Part shown: piece after piece, positions 1-7,230 of the stretch | Layout of the letters: each line of letters opens with the position of its first letter | How positions within the stretch are numbered: position 1 is the first letter of the stretch | DNA from: Arthrobacter bussei | Lineage (GTDB): Bacteria; Actinomycetota; Actinomycetes; Actinomycetales; Micrococcaceae | DNA length: 64,000 nucleotides | Reading direction: 5' to 3' | Assembly (NCBI RefSeq): GCF_009377195.2 | Contig: NZ_VJXX01000001.1 | Location: 1,302,001-1,366,000, forward strand | The notes under the pieces: model-generated | The model's input: only the letters and a program-made list of their open reading frames with translations | The model's database searches: none | Told to the model about the DNA's origin: nothing | Program-made: the position numbers and the translations under genes

Positions 1-137
1 ATCCGGAAAGAGCAGCCGGGTACCGATGATCTCCCACCATCCGAGCCGTCCATCAGGAAGCGGACCCGGCAGGAACCCGCAGCACGCACCACCGCAGGGC
101 CTCAACCGAGCAGTACCGAGCGTCAGGAGCACATCCC

Positions 138-539
138 ATGGCTGCACCCCTCGTCTACCTCAGCTTCCCGGGCACGGCACGGGAAGCCCTCGGCTTCTAC
201 CGGGACACCTTCGGAGGTGATCTGACCCTGCACACGTACGAGGAGTTCGGCAGGACCGACGGCCCGCCGGACGCCGTGGCGCACGGGGTGCTCGACGGAG
301 CGGTCGCCCTGGGCGGATCGGACGCTCCCGACGGCGGCACCGCCGTCCGGCTGGAGGGCGTCCTGCTGTCGCTCCTCGGCACCGCCGGACCCGCGGTGCT
401 GCACAGGTGGTTCGACGCCCTCGCCGACGGCGGGTCCGTGACCGACCCCCTGGCGAGGAAGCCGTGGGGAGCCACGGACGGCCAGGTGACCGACCGCCAC
501 GGCCTGCACTGGCTGATCGGCTACGAGCCCGAGGAGTAG
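138..539 (+). CDS. VOC family (PhnB-like) protein
   Basis: A 133-residue protein of the vicinal-oxygen-chelate fold, PhnB-like branch. It opens with the typical pattern of this branch, a beta strand followed by ...A-REALGFYRDTFGG (about residues 12-26), and ends with the usual GLHWLIGYE strand (about 123-131). Family members are small soluble homodimers used as metalloenzymes or antibiotic-binding proteins; no substrate can be read from this copy. The start is supported by an AGGAGC ribosome site 7 bases before the ATG. It converges with the peroxiredoxin-like gene. The 137 bases upstream of it hold no other gene I can support. Confidence 0.85.
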   Translation: MAAPLVYLSFPGTAREALGFYRDTFGGDLTLHTYEEFGRTDGPPDAVAHGVLDGAVALGGSDAPDGGTAVRLEGVLLSLLGTAGPAVLHRWFDALADGGSVTDPLARKPWGATDGQVTDRHGLHWLIGYEPEE

Positions 540-603
540 CCCACCGGGCGGTGCGACCCGACGGCGCGACCCAGCGGCGGTAGGACGGGCCGCCGGCGCG
601 GAC

Positions 604-1275
604 CTACAGCGCCACGAGCGCGTCGATGATCTCGTAGGTCTCCGTCCGCGTGGTGTAGTCCACCCGCACGTCGATCAGCCGGATGGTGCCGGTGGCGTCG
701 GCCACGACCACCGTGGGGAACGGGATGGCTGCAGTGCTGTCCATGTTGCTCCCCGCCACGTCGATACCGAGGGCCTCCCGGGCCAGCAGCGACTCCGCGC
801 TGGGGGTCGTCACGATGCCGAGGTGCGCTGCGAGCGCGTTGCCATCGTCGGAGTACAGCTCGAAATGCAATCCGGCCTGGCGCCCTCCTCGCGCGGCCAC
901 GTCCGGCGCCTGCGGGCTGACCGCGATCAGTCGGGTCCCGAAAGCCTCGACCACGGGCCGCAGCTCCCGCTGGTAGGTCTTGAGCGCGATACTGCAGTAC
1001 GGACACCAGGACCCGCGGTAGAAGACGATGATCGCGGCGGCGGCATCGAGCACCGTGGACAGGGTCACGGCCCGGCCGGCGGCGTCATGCAGGACCGCAT
1101 CCGGGAGCCGATCACCCACGCGGGCGATCCCTGCCGGCAGTCCTGCGCGGCGGAGGTCCTCCTGCTCGCGGGCGAAGACCGCGGCGAGTTCCGGCCCCAC
1201 CCGTGCCTCGAACTCCGGCCTGTATCCGTCGACCTGAGACGCGATGGTGCGCGTGAACGCCGGTATCTGCTTCAT
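604..1275 (-). CDS. peroxiredoxin-like (AhpC/TSA, thioredoxin-fold) protein
   Basis: A 223-residue cytosolic thioredoxin-fold protein of the AhpC/TSA-like peroxiredoxin group. Residues about 50-200 form the fold, with FYRGSWCPYC placing a CxxC redox pair at Cys91 and Cys94, instead of the single peroxidatic cysteine of classical peroxiredoxins. The N-terminal 45 residues are a helical extension common in this subgroup. The open frame extends far upstream, but the ATG at 1275 is preceded by GGAGGGAACC and matches family length, so I take that start. It is divergent from the riboswitch-controlled glycosidase. A role in thiol or peroxide metabolism is inferred from family only. Confidence 0.85.
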   Translation of the reverse strand: MKQIPAFTRTIASQVDGYRPEFEARVGPELAAVFAREQEDLRRAGLPAGIARVGDRLPDAVLHDAAGRAVTLSTVLDAAAAIIVFYRGSWCPYCSIALKTYQRELRPVVEAFGTRLIAVSPQAPDVAARGGRQAGLHFELYSDDGNALAAHLGIVTTPSAESLLAREALGIDVAGSNMDSTAAIPFPTVVVADATGTIRLIDVRVDYTTRTETYEIIDALVAL

Positions 1276-1500
1276 GGTTCCCTCCAGCACAACCCGTCGC
1301 GGGTGCCTCCAACCGCGACAGGACCATTGTGGGCCAGGACACACCAAAAGCACAGCGGTACCGGGCCTCACCGCGCCGTGCCGGTGCTGCGCGCTGCAGG
1401 AGGCACTGCGCCGGACCTGCACCAATCCTTCGGCAGAATTCGGGGTGATCGCACCCCGTGGCGTGTAGGCCGCGGGAGAATGGAAGCAGTCCACGAGGAC
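1276..1500. other. intergenic region between divergent genes, no gene seen
   Basis: This 225-base stretch must carry the promoter of the leftward peroxiredoxin-like gene and the promoter of the rightward riboswitch transcript. I see no convincing coding frame of its own; the long frames crossing it are composition artefacts. Confidence 0.6.
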
Positions 1501-1600
1501 GGACGACCGGCGGTGACCGCCGGGCGACAAAGGCAAACCCGGCGTGAGCCGGGGACGCAAAGCCACGGGACCCACGCGGTCAGCCGGGCTACCGAACCAG
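1501..1600 (+). promoter_or_regulatory. cyclic di-GMP-I (GEMM-I) riboswitch
   Basis: The aptamer is recognisable by its invariant blocks: AGGCAAACC (1531-1539), a hairpin CGGC-GUGA-GCCG with a GNRA tetraloop, GGGACGCAAAGCC (1551-1563), then a second arm ACGGGACC...GGUC with the tetraloop-receptor side CAGCCGGGCUACCGA (1581-1595). Order, spacing and loop type match the class I c-di-GMP aptamer (GEMM). A separate perfect hairpin (7-bp stem, CCGGCGG/CCGCCGG, 1507-1523) precedes it. The 3' end of the aptamer lies only about 20 bases from the ATG at 1615, so it may act on ribosome access; no terminator with a U-run is visible between them. The regulated gene is a secreted glycosidase. Confidence 0.9.
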
Positions 1601-1614
1601 CGAGGTACCCCCCC

Positions 1615-2853
1615 ATGAGCATCCTCCCCGCCCAACCCCTCCCGCCCGGAACGCTCCACGGCGCCACCCGGATCCTCCTGCTCCTCACCGCGATGGCCGT
1701 GCTGATGGTGGGCCTCACGCCTCCTCCGGCCGGCGCCGCGGCGACGATCACGCTGAGTGGCTCCGCCGGGACAGCCGGTGCCGAAGTCACCGTGACGGGT
1801 GCGGGCTTCCCCAAGCGCACGAAGGGGACCGTCGTCGCCGGCACCAGCCGCGTCGCCGTCACGACGACGTCCACAGGCACCCTCCAGGTGTCGATCGTGC
1901 CCGGGGGTTCGGGAACGGTGACCATCAGCGCAGCGGTCGGCAGCACCGCGGCCTCCGCCGGGTACACCGTCCTCGCGGCGGCGCCCGGGACCGACTCCGC
2001 GAAGGGCATCCGCTTCGGCGTCGGCACCGGCGGCGGCCCAGCCGCGGGGAGCGAGCTCGACGAGGTGGCAGCTCTGGCGGGCGAGGCTCCGTCGATCGTC
2101 CTCTCCTACAAGGACTTCAACCAGCCCGCACCCATCGCCGAGCTGGAGACCGTCAGGGCGCGGGGTGCCGAGACGCTGCTGACGTGGGAGCCCTGGACCT
2201 GGGGCGGTGGCACGGAGCAGCCCGCCTACTCGCTCGACCGCATCGCCGCGGGCGACTTCGACGCCTACCTGCGTGAGTGGGGCAGCGCCCTCGGGCAGTG
2301 GGGCCAGCCCGTCTACCTGCGCTTCGGGCACGAGATGAACGGCGACTGGTACCCGTGGTCGGAGGGCGTCAACGGCAACGGTGCGGGGGACTATGTAGCC
2401 GCCTACCGCCATGTGCACGACGTCCTCCGCTCCACGGGAGCCATGAATGTCAGCTGGGTCTGGAACCCGAACGTGCCCTACTGGGGCTCCACCCCACTGG
2501 ACGGCCTGTACCCGGGGCAGGGCTACGCCGACGTCGTCGCCCTCGACGGCTACAACTGGGGTACGTCGCAGTCCTGGAGCAGCTGGCAGGATCCGGCGGC
2601 GCTGTTCGGGGACGGGCTCGCGCAGCTGCGGCGCCTCGCACCCGGAACGCCCATCGTGATCGCCGAGACGTCCTCCTCCGAGCTCGGCGGCTCCAAGGCC
2701 CGCTGGATCACGGACCTGTTCGGATACCTCTCCGCGCAGCCGGACGTGGTCGGCCTGGTCTGGTTCCACATCGCCAAGGAGGCGGACTGGCGGGTCGACA
2801 GCTCGACGGCGTCGGTCGAGGCTTTCGCGACCGCCCTCGACGCGAGGCGCTGA
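1615..2853 (+). CDS. secreted GH26-type glycoside hydrolase with N-terminal Ig-like domain
   Basis: A 412-residue exported enzyme. Residues 1-43 are a signal peptide (hydrophobic run LLLLTAMAVLMVGL, cleavage near AGA-A). Residues about 44-125 form a beta-rich Thr/Gly/Ser domain of IPT/Ig type. Residues about 135-410 are a TIM-barrel like GH26: the acid/base glutamate sits in RFGHEMNGDWYPW (Glu240) and the nucleophile in VIAETSSSE (Glu351). GH26 enzymes cut beta-mannans and related beta-glycans; the true substrate, possibly a self-made or biofilm polysaccharide, is not shown. The start at 1615 is chosen because it gives a clean signal peptide directly after the c-di-GMP riboswitch. Confidence 0.88.
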   Translation: MSILPAQPLPPGTLHGATRILLLLTAMAVLMVGLTPPPAGAAATITLSGSAGTAGAEVTVTGAGFPKRTKGTVVAGTSRVAVTTTSTGTLQVSIVPGGSGTVTISAAVGSTAASAGYTVLAAAPGTDSAKGIRFGVGTGGGPAAGSELDEVAALAGEAPSIVLSYKDFNQPAPIAELETVRARGAETLLTWEPWTWGGGTEQPAYSLDRIAAGDFDAYLREWGSALGQWGQPVYLRFGHEMNGDWYPWSEGVNGNGAGDYVAAYRHVHDVLRSTGAMNVSWVWNPNVPYWGSTPLDGLYPGQGYADVVALDGYNWGTSQSWSSWQDPAALFGDGLAQLRRLAPGTPIVIAETSSSELGGSKARWITDLFGYLSAQPDVVGLVWFHIAKEADWRVDSSTASVEAFATALDARR

Positions 2854-2901
2854 GGTCCTCTCCTCCCTCCCGAGGCCGGCGATGCCCGCACCCCGCCTGC
2901 C

Positions 2902-3699
2902 TCAGCGAAGGGGCTGGCACCGCGGGCACCACCAGGTCCGGCGACGGCCCGGATCGCCGGGCACCTCCGCCCGCACGCGGATGGTGGTGCCGCACCGCAG
3001 GCACGGCTTCCCGGCACGCCCGGCGACCCAGTGCTGCTCCCCCTTCCGCGTCCTGCCGGTGGTGACCTGGTAGGCCCCGGGCTGGGTCGCGGAGAAGCGC
3101 AGGCACCGTGCGCCCAGCGCCACGAGGGCCGGGACGTCGACGTCGGCCATCGCCGTATCAGGATGCACGCCGCGCAGGAAGCAGAGCTCGTTGGCCCACA
3201 GGTTGCCGAAGCCCGCCACGTTGCGCTGGTCGAGCAGGGTCGCCGCAACCCGCTCGCCCGGGTCGCCTCGCAGCCTCCGTACCGCCTCCTCCGCCGACCA
3301 GTCCGGACGGAGGGGGTCCGGTCCGAGATGCCCGACGACGTCGTGTTCAGCGCGCGTGGCCACGAGGCCGACGACGGGCAGGGCCAGGCCGTAGGCCGTC
3401 GGCCCGTCCCTCACCGCCAGGATGACGCGGGCGTCGGGCAGGAGCGCGCGGGGAAGCGACCTGCCCGGCGCCGTCACCGTCCACGAGCCCTGCATGCGCA
3501 GGTGGGTGTGGAGCGTCACGCCGCCGTCGAAGCGGGTCAGCAGGTGCTTGCCGTGGGTGGCGTGTTCCATCAGCCGCATGCCGTCCAGAGCGTCGGTGGC
3601 ATGCGCGGATACGCGCAGGTCGCCGCGCTCGAGCGTGCGGCCGTCGAGGGACCTGCGCAGCCTCGCGGCGAGCCGGAAGACGCTGTCTCCCTCGGGCAT
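2902..3699 (-). CDS. nei: Fpg/Nei family DNA glycosylase (endonuclease VIII-like)
   Basis: A 265-residue base-excision repair glycosylase/AP lyase. It starts MPEGDS, the Nei-type N-terminus with catalytic Pro2 and Glu3; the HGKHLL segment near residue 50 carries the conserved beta-turn lysine. The helix-two-turn-helix region contains NVAGFGNLWANELCF (about 158-173), and the C-terminus has a zinc finger with Cys233, Cys236, Cys258 and Cys261. Length and motif order are normal for the family. It removes oxidised pyrimidines in related enzymes. Which actinobacterial Nei subtype it is cannot be settled by eye. It converges with the GH26-type gene. Confidence 0.92.
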   Translation of the reverse strand: MPEGDSVFRLAARLRRSLDGRTLERGDLRVSAHATDALDGMRLMEHATHGKHLLTRFDGGVTLHTHLRMQGSWTVTAPGRSLPRALLPDARVILAVRDGPTAYGLALPVVGLVATRAEHDVVGHLGPDPLRPDWSAEEAVRRLRGDPGERVAATLLDQRNVAGFGNLWANELCFLRGVHPDTAMADVDVPALVALGARCLRFSATQPGAYQVTTGRTRKGEQHWVAGRAGKPCLRCGTTIRVRAEVPGDPGRRRTWWCPRCQPLR

Positions 3700-3997
3700 G
3701 GGGCCTCCCTGCCGTTGCTCGTCGGGGATGTGCGCGGTGGGCGCGGATGGATCCGGGCTACGGTACCGCCCGCCACCGACAGGCGTGCAGCCCGCCCGAC
3801 GTCAGGCCGTCGCCCGCCTCGGGAACGCCGGGAGGAACGCCCGCCCGCCCCCGTCCCCGAGTCGTCGCTCACCCGCGGATGGCTTCCGTTCTCGACGGGG
3901 GACCGATATCATCAACCTTTGCCGGGCTTCCCGGCATGCGTGGTCCAGAAGCGGGCCCGGTCCCCGTGTCCGCTCCGAACCACCGAACAGGTCCCCC
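3700..3997. other. intergenic region with leader hairpin
   Basis: About 300 bases separate the glycosylase start from the small gene at 3998. A possible -10 box TATCAT lies at 3906-3911, followed by a perfect 17-base hairpin (TGCCGGG-CTT-CCCGGCA, 3920-3936) in what would be the 5' leader. No other gene is supported here. Confidence 0.4.
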
Positions 3998-4249
3998 ATG
4001 AGCACAAGACTCTCGCCCGCCGAGGACTTCCCGGAAGACCTCACCACGCTCGATCTCCCCACGGTCGAGGTGCTGAACAGCAAGATCCACCGTGAACTCG
4101 ACTACGAGTACGCGCACGACGGTGAACCCTCCCTCGAGACGGAGATCCGCCACGAGGAACTGACCGAGGAACTGGACCGGCGCGACCGGCGTCCCGAGTC
4201 CTCGCCCGTCCTGCCCGACGTCGTCGAACCGGCCCGCCGCTCCTCCTGA
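3998..4249 (+). CDS. small FPEDL-domain protein (stand-alone paralogue)
   Basis: An 83-residue acidic protein of unknown function. Residues about 10-62 (FPEDLTTLDLPTVEVLNSKI...HEELTEELDRR) match the N-terminal region of two larger GNAT proteins in this window (at 17876 and 35106): all share FP-D/E-DL, a T/S-x-x-L stretch, an LD/LDY element and an EL/EI-xRR end. Here the domain stands alone, without the acetyltransferase fold. The ATG at 3998 is preceded by GGTCCCCC, a weak ribosome site. It converges with the MFS gene. No known domain name is claimed; the paralogy is what the sequence shows. Confidence 0.7.
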   Translation: MSTRLSPAEDFPEDLTTLDLPTVEVLNSKIHRELDYEYAHDGEPSLETEIRHEELTEELDRRDRRPESSPVLPDVVEPARRSS

Positions 4250-4283
4250 CCGGGCCGGCATCGCGAGGTCCCAGCCCGGATCC

Positions 4284-5552
4284 TCAGGACACCGGGGCTG
4301 CCTCCGACGACGGGCGCGACGACCGCACCGAACCCAGCAGGACCAGGCAGGCCACTCCTGCGCAGCAGAGCATGACGACCGCCGTCGGCACCGGCGACGT
4401 GAGCCCGAAGGCACCGGTCAGCGGTGCGATCACGGCCGCGCCGACCATGTTCGAGGCGCCGAGCAGCGAGGCGGCCGTCCCTGCACGTGACCCGTGGCGC
4501 TCCAGCGCGGTGGCCTGCAGTGCCGGACTGATCAGGCCGAACGCGGCGGTGAACCCCATGACCGGCCCCACCAGGCCCCAGAGTCCGAGCCCCGGCAGCA
4601 GCACCACGCTCAGGACGAGGATCGAGGCCGCCACCACCAGGGCGATCGCCCCGACGCGCACCGTGATCAGGGGCGAGGCGCGGCGCGCGATCAGCGCGCC
4701 CATCTGCGCGCCCACCACCAGGAGCGCCCCCTGCGCGGCGAAGACGAGTGCGTACTCCGTGGGGCTCAGGCCGAACACCTCCTGTACCAGGAAGGCGCTG
4801 CCGGCCATGAAGGCCATCATCGCGGCGAAGAGCAACCCCCCGGCCAGCGCGACGGACCGGAAACGCCCGTCGGTGGCCAGGGCGGCGTAGTCGTCCCGCA
4901 ACCGCGCGCCCTCCCGCAGGCGCCTGCGCTCCTCGGTATGGGTCTCGTTGCGGAGGAGGATGCCACCGGCCACGCAGAGCAGGACCACCCCGTAGGCCAA
5001 CAGGGCCCAGAACAGGCCGCGCCACCCGACGACACCGAGCAGCTGCGCGCCGAGCGCCGGAGACGCCACGACGAACACACCCGAGACGATGGACAGACGG
5101 GCCAGGAACACGAGGAGCCGGCTGCCACTGTAGAGGTCACGGACGATCGCGAGGGCGATGACGGCGCACGCCGCTGAGCCCATGCCCTGGACCGCCCTGC
5201 TCGCGATGAGCCAGCCCAGGCTGGGCGCCAGGGCGCAGGATGCCGTGGCGATGCAGTAGAGCACCATCATCACGGCCAGAGGGCGGGCTCGGCCGATCGC
5301 ATCGGACACCGGCCCGGACGTGAGCTGACCGATGCCCATCCCGATGAAGGCGCCGGTGAGCGTGAGCTGGACCGCCGCCTCGTCCACCCCGAAGTCGCGG
5401 CGGATCGCGGGGAAGGACGGCAGGTAGAGATCCATGGTGAGCGGCCAGATCACCTGCAGCATGGCGAGTGCTGCCAGCACGGGCAGTGCCCGACGCCGGG
5501 AGTCCGACGGCTCGCCGGTGGTGGGACGGATGACGCCGAGCTCCGAGTGCAC
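4284..5552 (-). CDS. Bcr/CflA-type drug efflux MFS transporter
   Basis: A 422-residue inner-membrane transporter with about twelve hydrophobic segments. The first loop reads MDLYLPSFPAIRRDFGV, and the second helix is followed by GQLTSGPVSDAIGRARPL, the Bcr/CflA signature form of MFS motif A. These transporters export drugs such as bicyclomycin or chloramphenicol by proton antiport; the substrate here is unknown. The start is GTG, with AAGGG six bases upstream. Between start and promoter lies a LacI-type palindrome (5567-5584), so sugar- or nucleoside-like effector control is conceivable. Divergent from the YtxH-like gene. Confidence 0.87.
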   Translation of the reverse strand: MHSELGVIRPTTGEPSDSRRRALPVLAALAMLQVIWPLTMDLYLPSFPAIRRDFGVDEAAVQLTLTGAFIGMGIGQLTSGPVSDAIGRARPLAVMMVLYCIATASCALAPSLGWLIASRAVQGMGSAACAVIALAIVRDLYSGSRLLVFLARLSIVSGVFVVASPALGAQLLGVVGWRGLFWALLAYGVVLLCVAGGILLRNETHTEERRRLREGARLRDDYAALATDGRFRSVALAGGLLFAAMMAFMAGSAFLVQEVFGLSPTEYALVFAAQGALLVVGAQMGALIARRASPLITVRVGAIALVVAASILVLSVVLLPGLGLWGLVGPVMGFTAAFGLISPALQATALERHGSRAGTAASLLGASNMVGAAVIAPLTGAFGLTSPVPTAVVMLCCAGVACLVLLGSVRSSRPSSEAAPVS

Positions 5553-5566
5553 TGGTGACCCTTCGA

Positions 5567-5584
5567 TTGGATAGCGCTTTCCAA
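5567..5584. promoter_or_regulatory. LacI-family-type operator palindrome
   Basis: TTGGATAGCGCTTTCCAA is an 18-base palindrome with one mismatched pair around an AGCGCT centre, the classic LacI/GalR half-site arrangement. It ends 15 bases from the GTG of the leftward MFS gene, i.e. in its leader or core promoter. No LacI-family gene is present in the window, so the regulator would be encoded elsewhere. Confidence 0.55.
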
Positions 5585-5606
5585 CCCATTCTCATGCACG
5601 GCACCC

Positions 5607-5629
5607 GTATACGGAACCTGCCCGTATAC
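5607..5629. repeat. paired GTATAC palindromes
   Basis: CCCGTATAC occurs twice (GTATAC at 5607-5612 and 5624-5629, 17 bases apart) in the divergent region between the MFS gene and the YtxH-like gene. The spacing places both on one or two helix faces and could be a repressor site; no regulator can be assigned. Confidence 0.35.
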
Positions 5630-5718
5630 AGCACCGCTGTCAGGGGATCTCTTCTCGCGGCGCACGGGTTCCGTGGTCTAGATTCGGAGGCACTGCAGAC
5701 CGACGACAGGAGAACAGC

Positions 5719-6162
5719 GTGAAGAACAAACTCGTTTTTGCAGCGGGAATGGCTGCCGGGTACGTCCTCGGGACGCGGGCCGGGCGGGAGAGCTACGAGC
5801 AGATCAAGGGCAAGGCGCAGCAGCTCTGGAACAATCCGAAGGTCCAGGACACCGTCAGCTCCACCACGGACACCCTGAAGAGCACGACGCCGAAGGTCCA
5901 GGACACCCTCAAGGGCGTCCTCAAGAAGGACGGATCGGGAGGCTCGGACGGTGCGGAGGCGCCGCAGGATCCGGGCAAGGACGTCGGTGCGAGTGGGGAC
6001 CTCCCCCTGGACGTCCCGCCCACCGTGAGCGCCATGGGCGGTGGTGGATCCGGCAGCGGCGGCGGCACCACGGGCCCGAGTGGCGGTGATCCGCGCACCG
6101 TCGAGGACACCCCCTTCGAGGAGCAGGACGAGTCCACCCGTCCCGACCTCGGCAGGAGCTGA
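5719..6162 (+). CDS. YtxH-like small envelope protein
   Basis: A 147-residue protein starting with GTG after a CAGGAGAAC site. Residues 1-20 form a hydrophobic, glycine-rich anchor (KLVFAAGMAAGYVLGTRAGR), followed by an amphipathic helix with a KVQDTVSSTTDTLKS / KVQDTLKGVL internal repeat (about 41-72) and a long Gly/Pro/Asp-rich disordered tail. This layout is that of YtxH-type general-stress proteins. The exact role is unknown; a membrane- or wall-associated stress function is inference. A strong bidirectional terminator follows. Confidence 0.75.
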   Translation: MKNKLVFAAGMAAGYVLGTRAGRESYEQIKGKAQQLWNNPKVQDTVSSTTDTLKSTTPKVQDTLKGVLKKDGSGGSDGAEAPQDPGKDVGASGDLPLDVPPTVSAMGGGGSGSGGGTTGPSGGDPRTVEDTPFEEQDESTRPDLGRS

Positions 6163-6181
6163 CCCAGCGCCGACGACGGAC

Positions 6182-6208
6182 AGGGCCCCGGCGCCATGCC
6201 GGGGCCCT
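6182..6208. terminator. bidirectional rho-independent-type hairpin
   Basis: An 11-bp perfect stem (AGGGCCCCGGC / GCCGGGGCCCT) with loop GCCAT lies between the convergent YtxH-like and flavoprotein genes. The stop codon of the leftward gene (6207-6209) sits in the right arm. No long U-run follows, as is usual in high-GC actinobacteria. Confidence 0.8.
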
Positions 6209-7166
6209 ATCCGTGGACGGATTCCTCCGGCGCGAGGCACGCCTCGCATTCGTCCCGGACCATGACGGCGTTGATGGCCACCGCGACGCGATAGGCGTCC
6301 CCCGCTGCCGGCAGCAGCTGCGCGGCCGGGTCGGCGGCGTTCCCCACCGCCCAGACCCGCTCCACAGATGTCCGTCCGATCCCGTCCGTGGTCACGCAGC
6401 CGTCGTCCCGCATGGTGCATCCGAACGCCTCGAGCAGCGGCAGGAAGGCGTCCGACCCCGGTTCGCAGAAGACCGCGGAGCACGGGACGGTCGCGCCGCC
6501 GTCGAGCGCGACGCTCCGGACCGCCCGGGGTCCGCCGTCGTCGCCGCCCTGCAGCACGAGCCGGCGCACAGTCCCCTCGACGATCCTGATGCCACGGCAC
6601 CGGAGGCGGCGCTCGTCGTCGTCCGACAGCGCGCCGAGCACATGCGGGAAGAAGGTGACGTCCTCCGACCACTGGCGGACGAGCAGTGCCTGCTGCACTG
6701 ACTCGGAGGAGGACCCGAGCACTCCCAGCGCCTGGTCGCGGACCTCCCAGCCGTGGCAATACGGGCACTGCAGCAGGCCGTGACCCCAGGCCTCCCGCGC
6801 CCCGCCGATCCCGGGCAGCTTGTCGCGGAGCCCCGTGGCGACGACGACGTGCCTGCCGCGCACCGCGGCTCCGTCCGCCGTCCGGACGATCCAGTCCGTC
6901 CCGTCGTCCTGGGCGGCCTCGGCCCTGCCGTCGATGAATGCGACCCCGTAGGGATCGAGGTCCTGCCGGGCGAGATCCACGAGGTCGCCGGGACGGACGC
7001 CGTCCCTCGTGGTGAACCCGAAGGCCGCATGGGCCGGCGCGTTGCGCGGCGAGCCGTCGTCGATCACCGCCACGCGGCGTCGTGCCCGCCCGAGGACGAG
7101 CGCCGCGCTCAGGCCCGCCACTCCTCCGCCGACGATCACGGCGTCGTACGCATCCTGCCTGTCCAT
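6207..7166 (-). CDS. thioredoxin reductase-like FAD/NAD(P)-dependent oxidoreductase
   Basis: A 319-residue flavoprotein of the two-dinucleotide-domain class. The FAD-binding GGGVAGLSAAL lies at about 13-23, a VVATGL strand near 108-113, and the redox CPYC pair at Cys134/Cys137, followed by a second Rossmann region (about 145-250) and a C-terminal FAD motif VWAVGNAAD (about 270). The second Rossmann glycine pattern (GVLGSSSES) is less canonical than in TrxB. The gene is not beside a thioredoxin, so the electron acceptor is unknown; it resembles the stand-alone reductases common in actinobacteria. A GAAGGA ribosome site supports the ATG. Confidence 0.87.
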   Translation of the reverse strand: MDRQDAYDAVIVGGGVAGLSAALVLGRARRRVAVIDDGSPRNAPAHAAFGFTTRDGVRPGDLVDLARQDLDPYGVAFIDGRAEAAQDDGTDWIVRTADGAAVRGRHVVVATGLRDKLPGIGGAREAWGHGLLQCPYCHGWEVRDQALGVLGSSSESVQQALLVRQWSEDVTFFPHVLGALSDDDERRLRCRGIRIVEGTVRRLVLQGGDDGGPRAVRSVALDGGATVPCSAVFCEPGSDAFLPLLEAFGCTMRDDGCVTTDGIGRTSVERVWAVGNAADPAAQLLPAAGDAYRVAVAINAVMVRDECEACLAPEESVHG

Positions 7167-7230
7167 TCCTTCATCCGATCACGCCTGCGACCACCGGGCA
7201 GAACGAAATAATCCTTGCGGTCGGAACGGG

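Noticed and set aside
604-2769. A 721-codon minus-strand frame over the glycosidase and riboswitch
   Set aside because: Only its last 223 codons look like protein (peroxiredoxin-like); the rest is the antisense of the GH26 gene and of the riboswitch, an effect of high GC.
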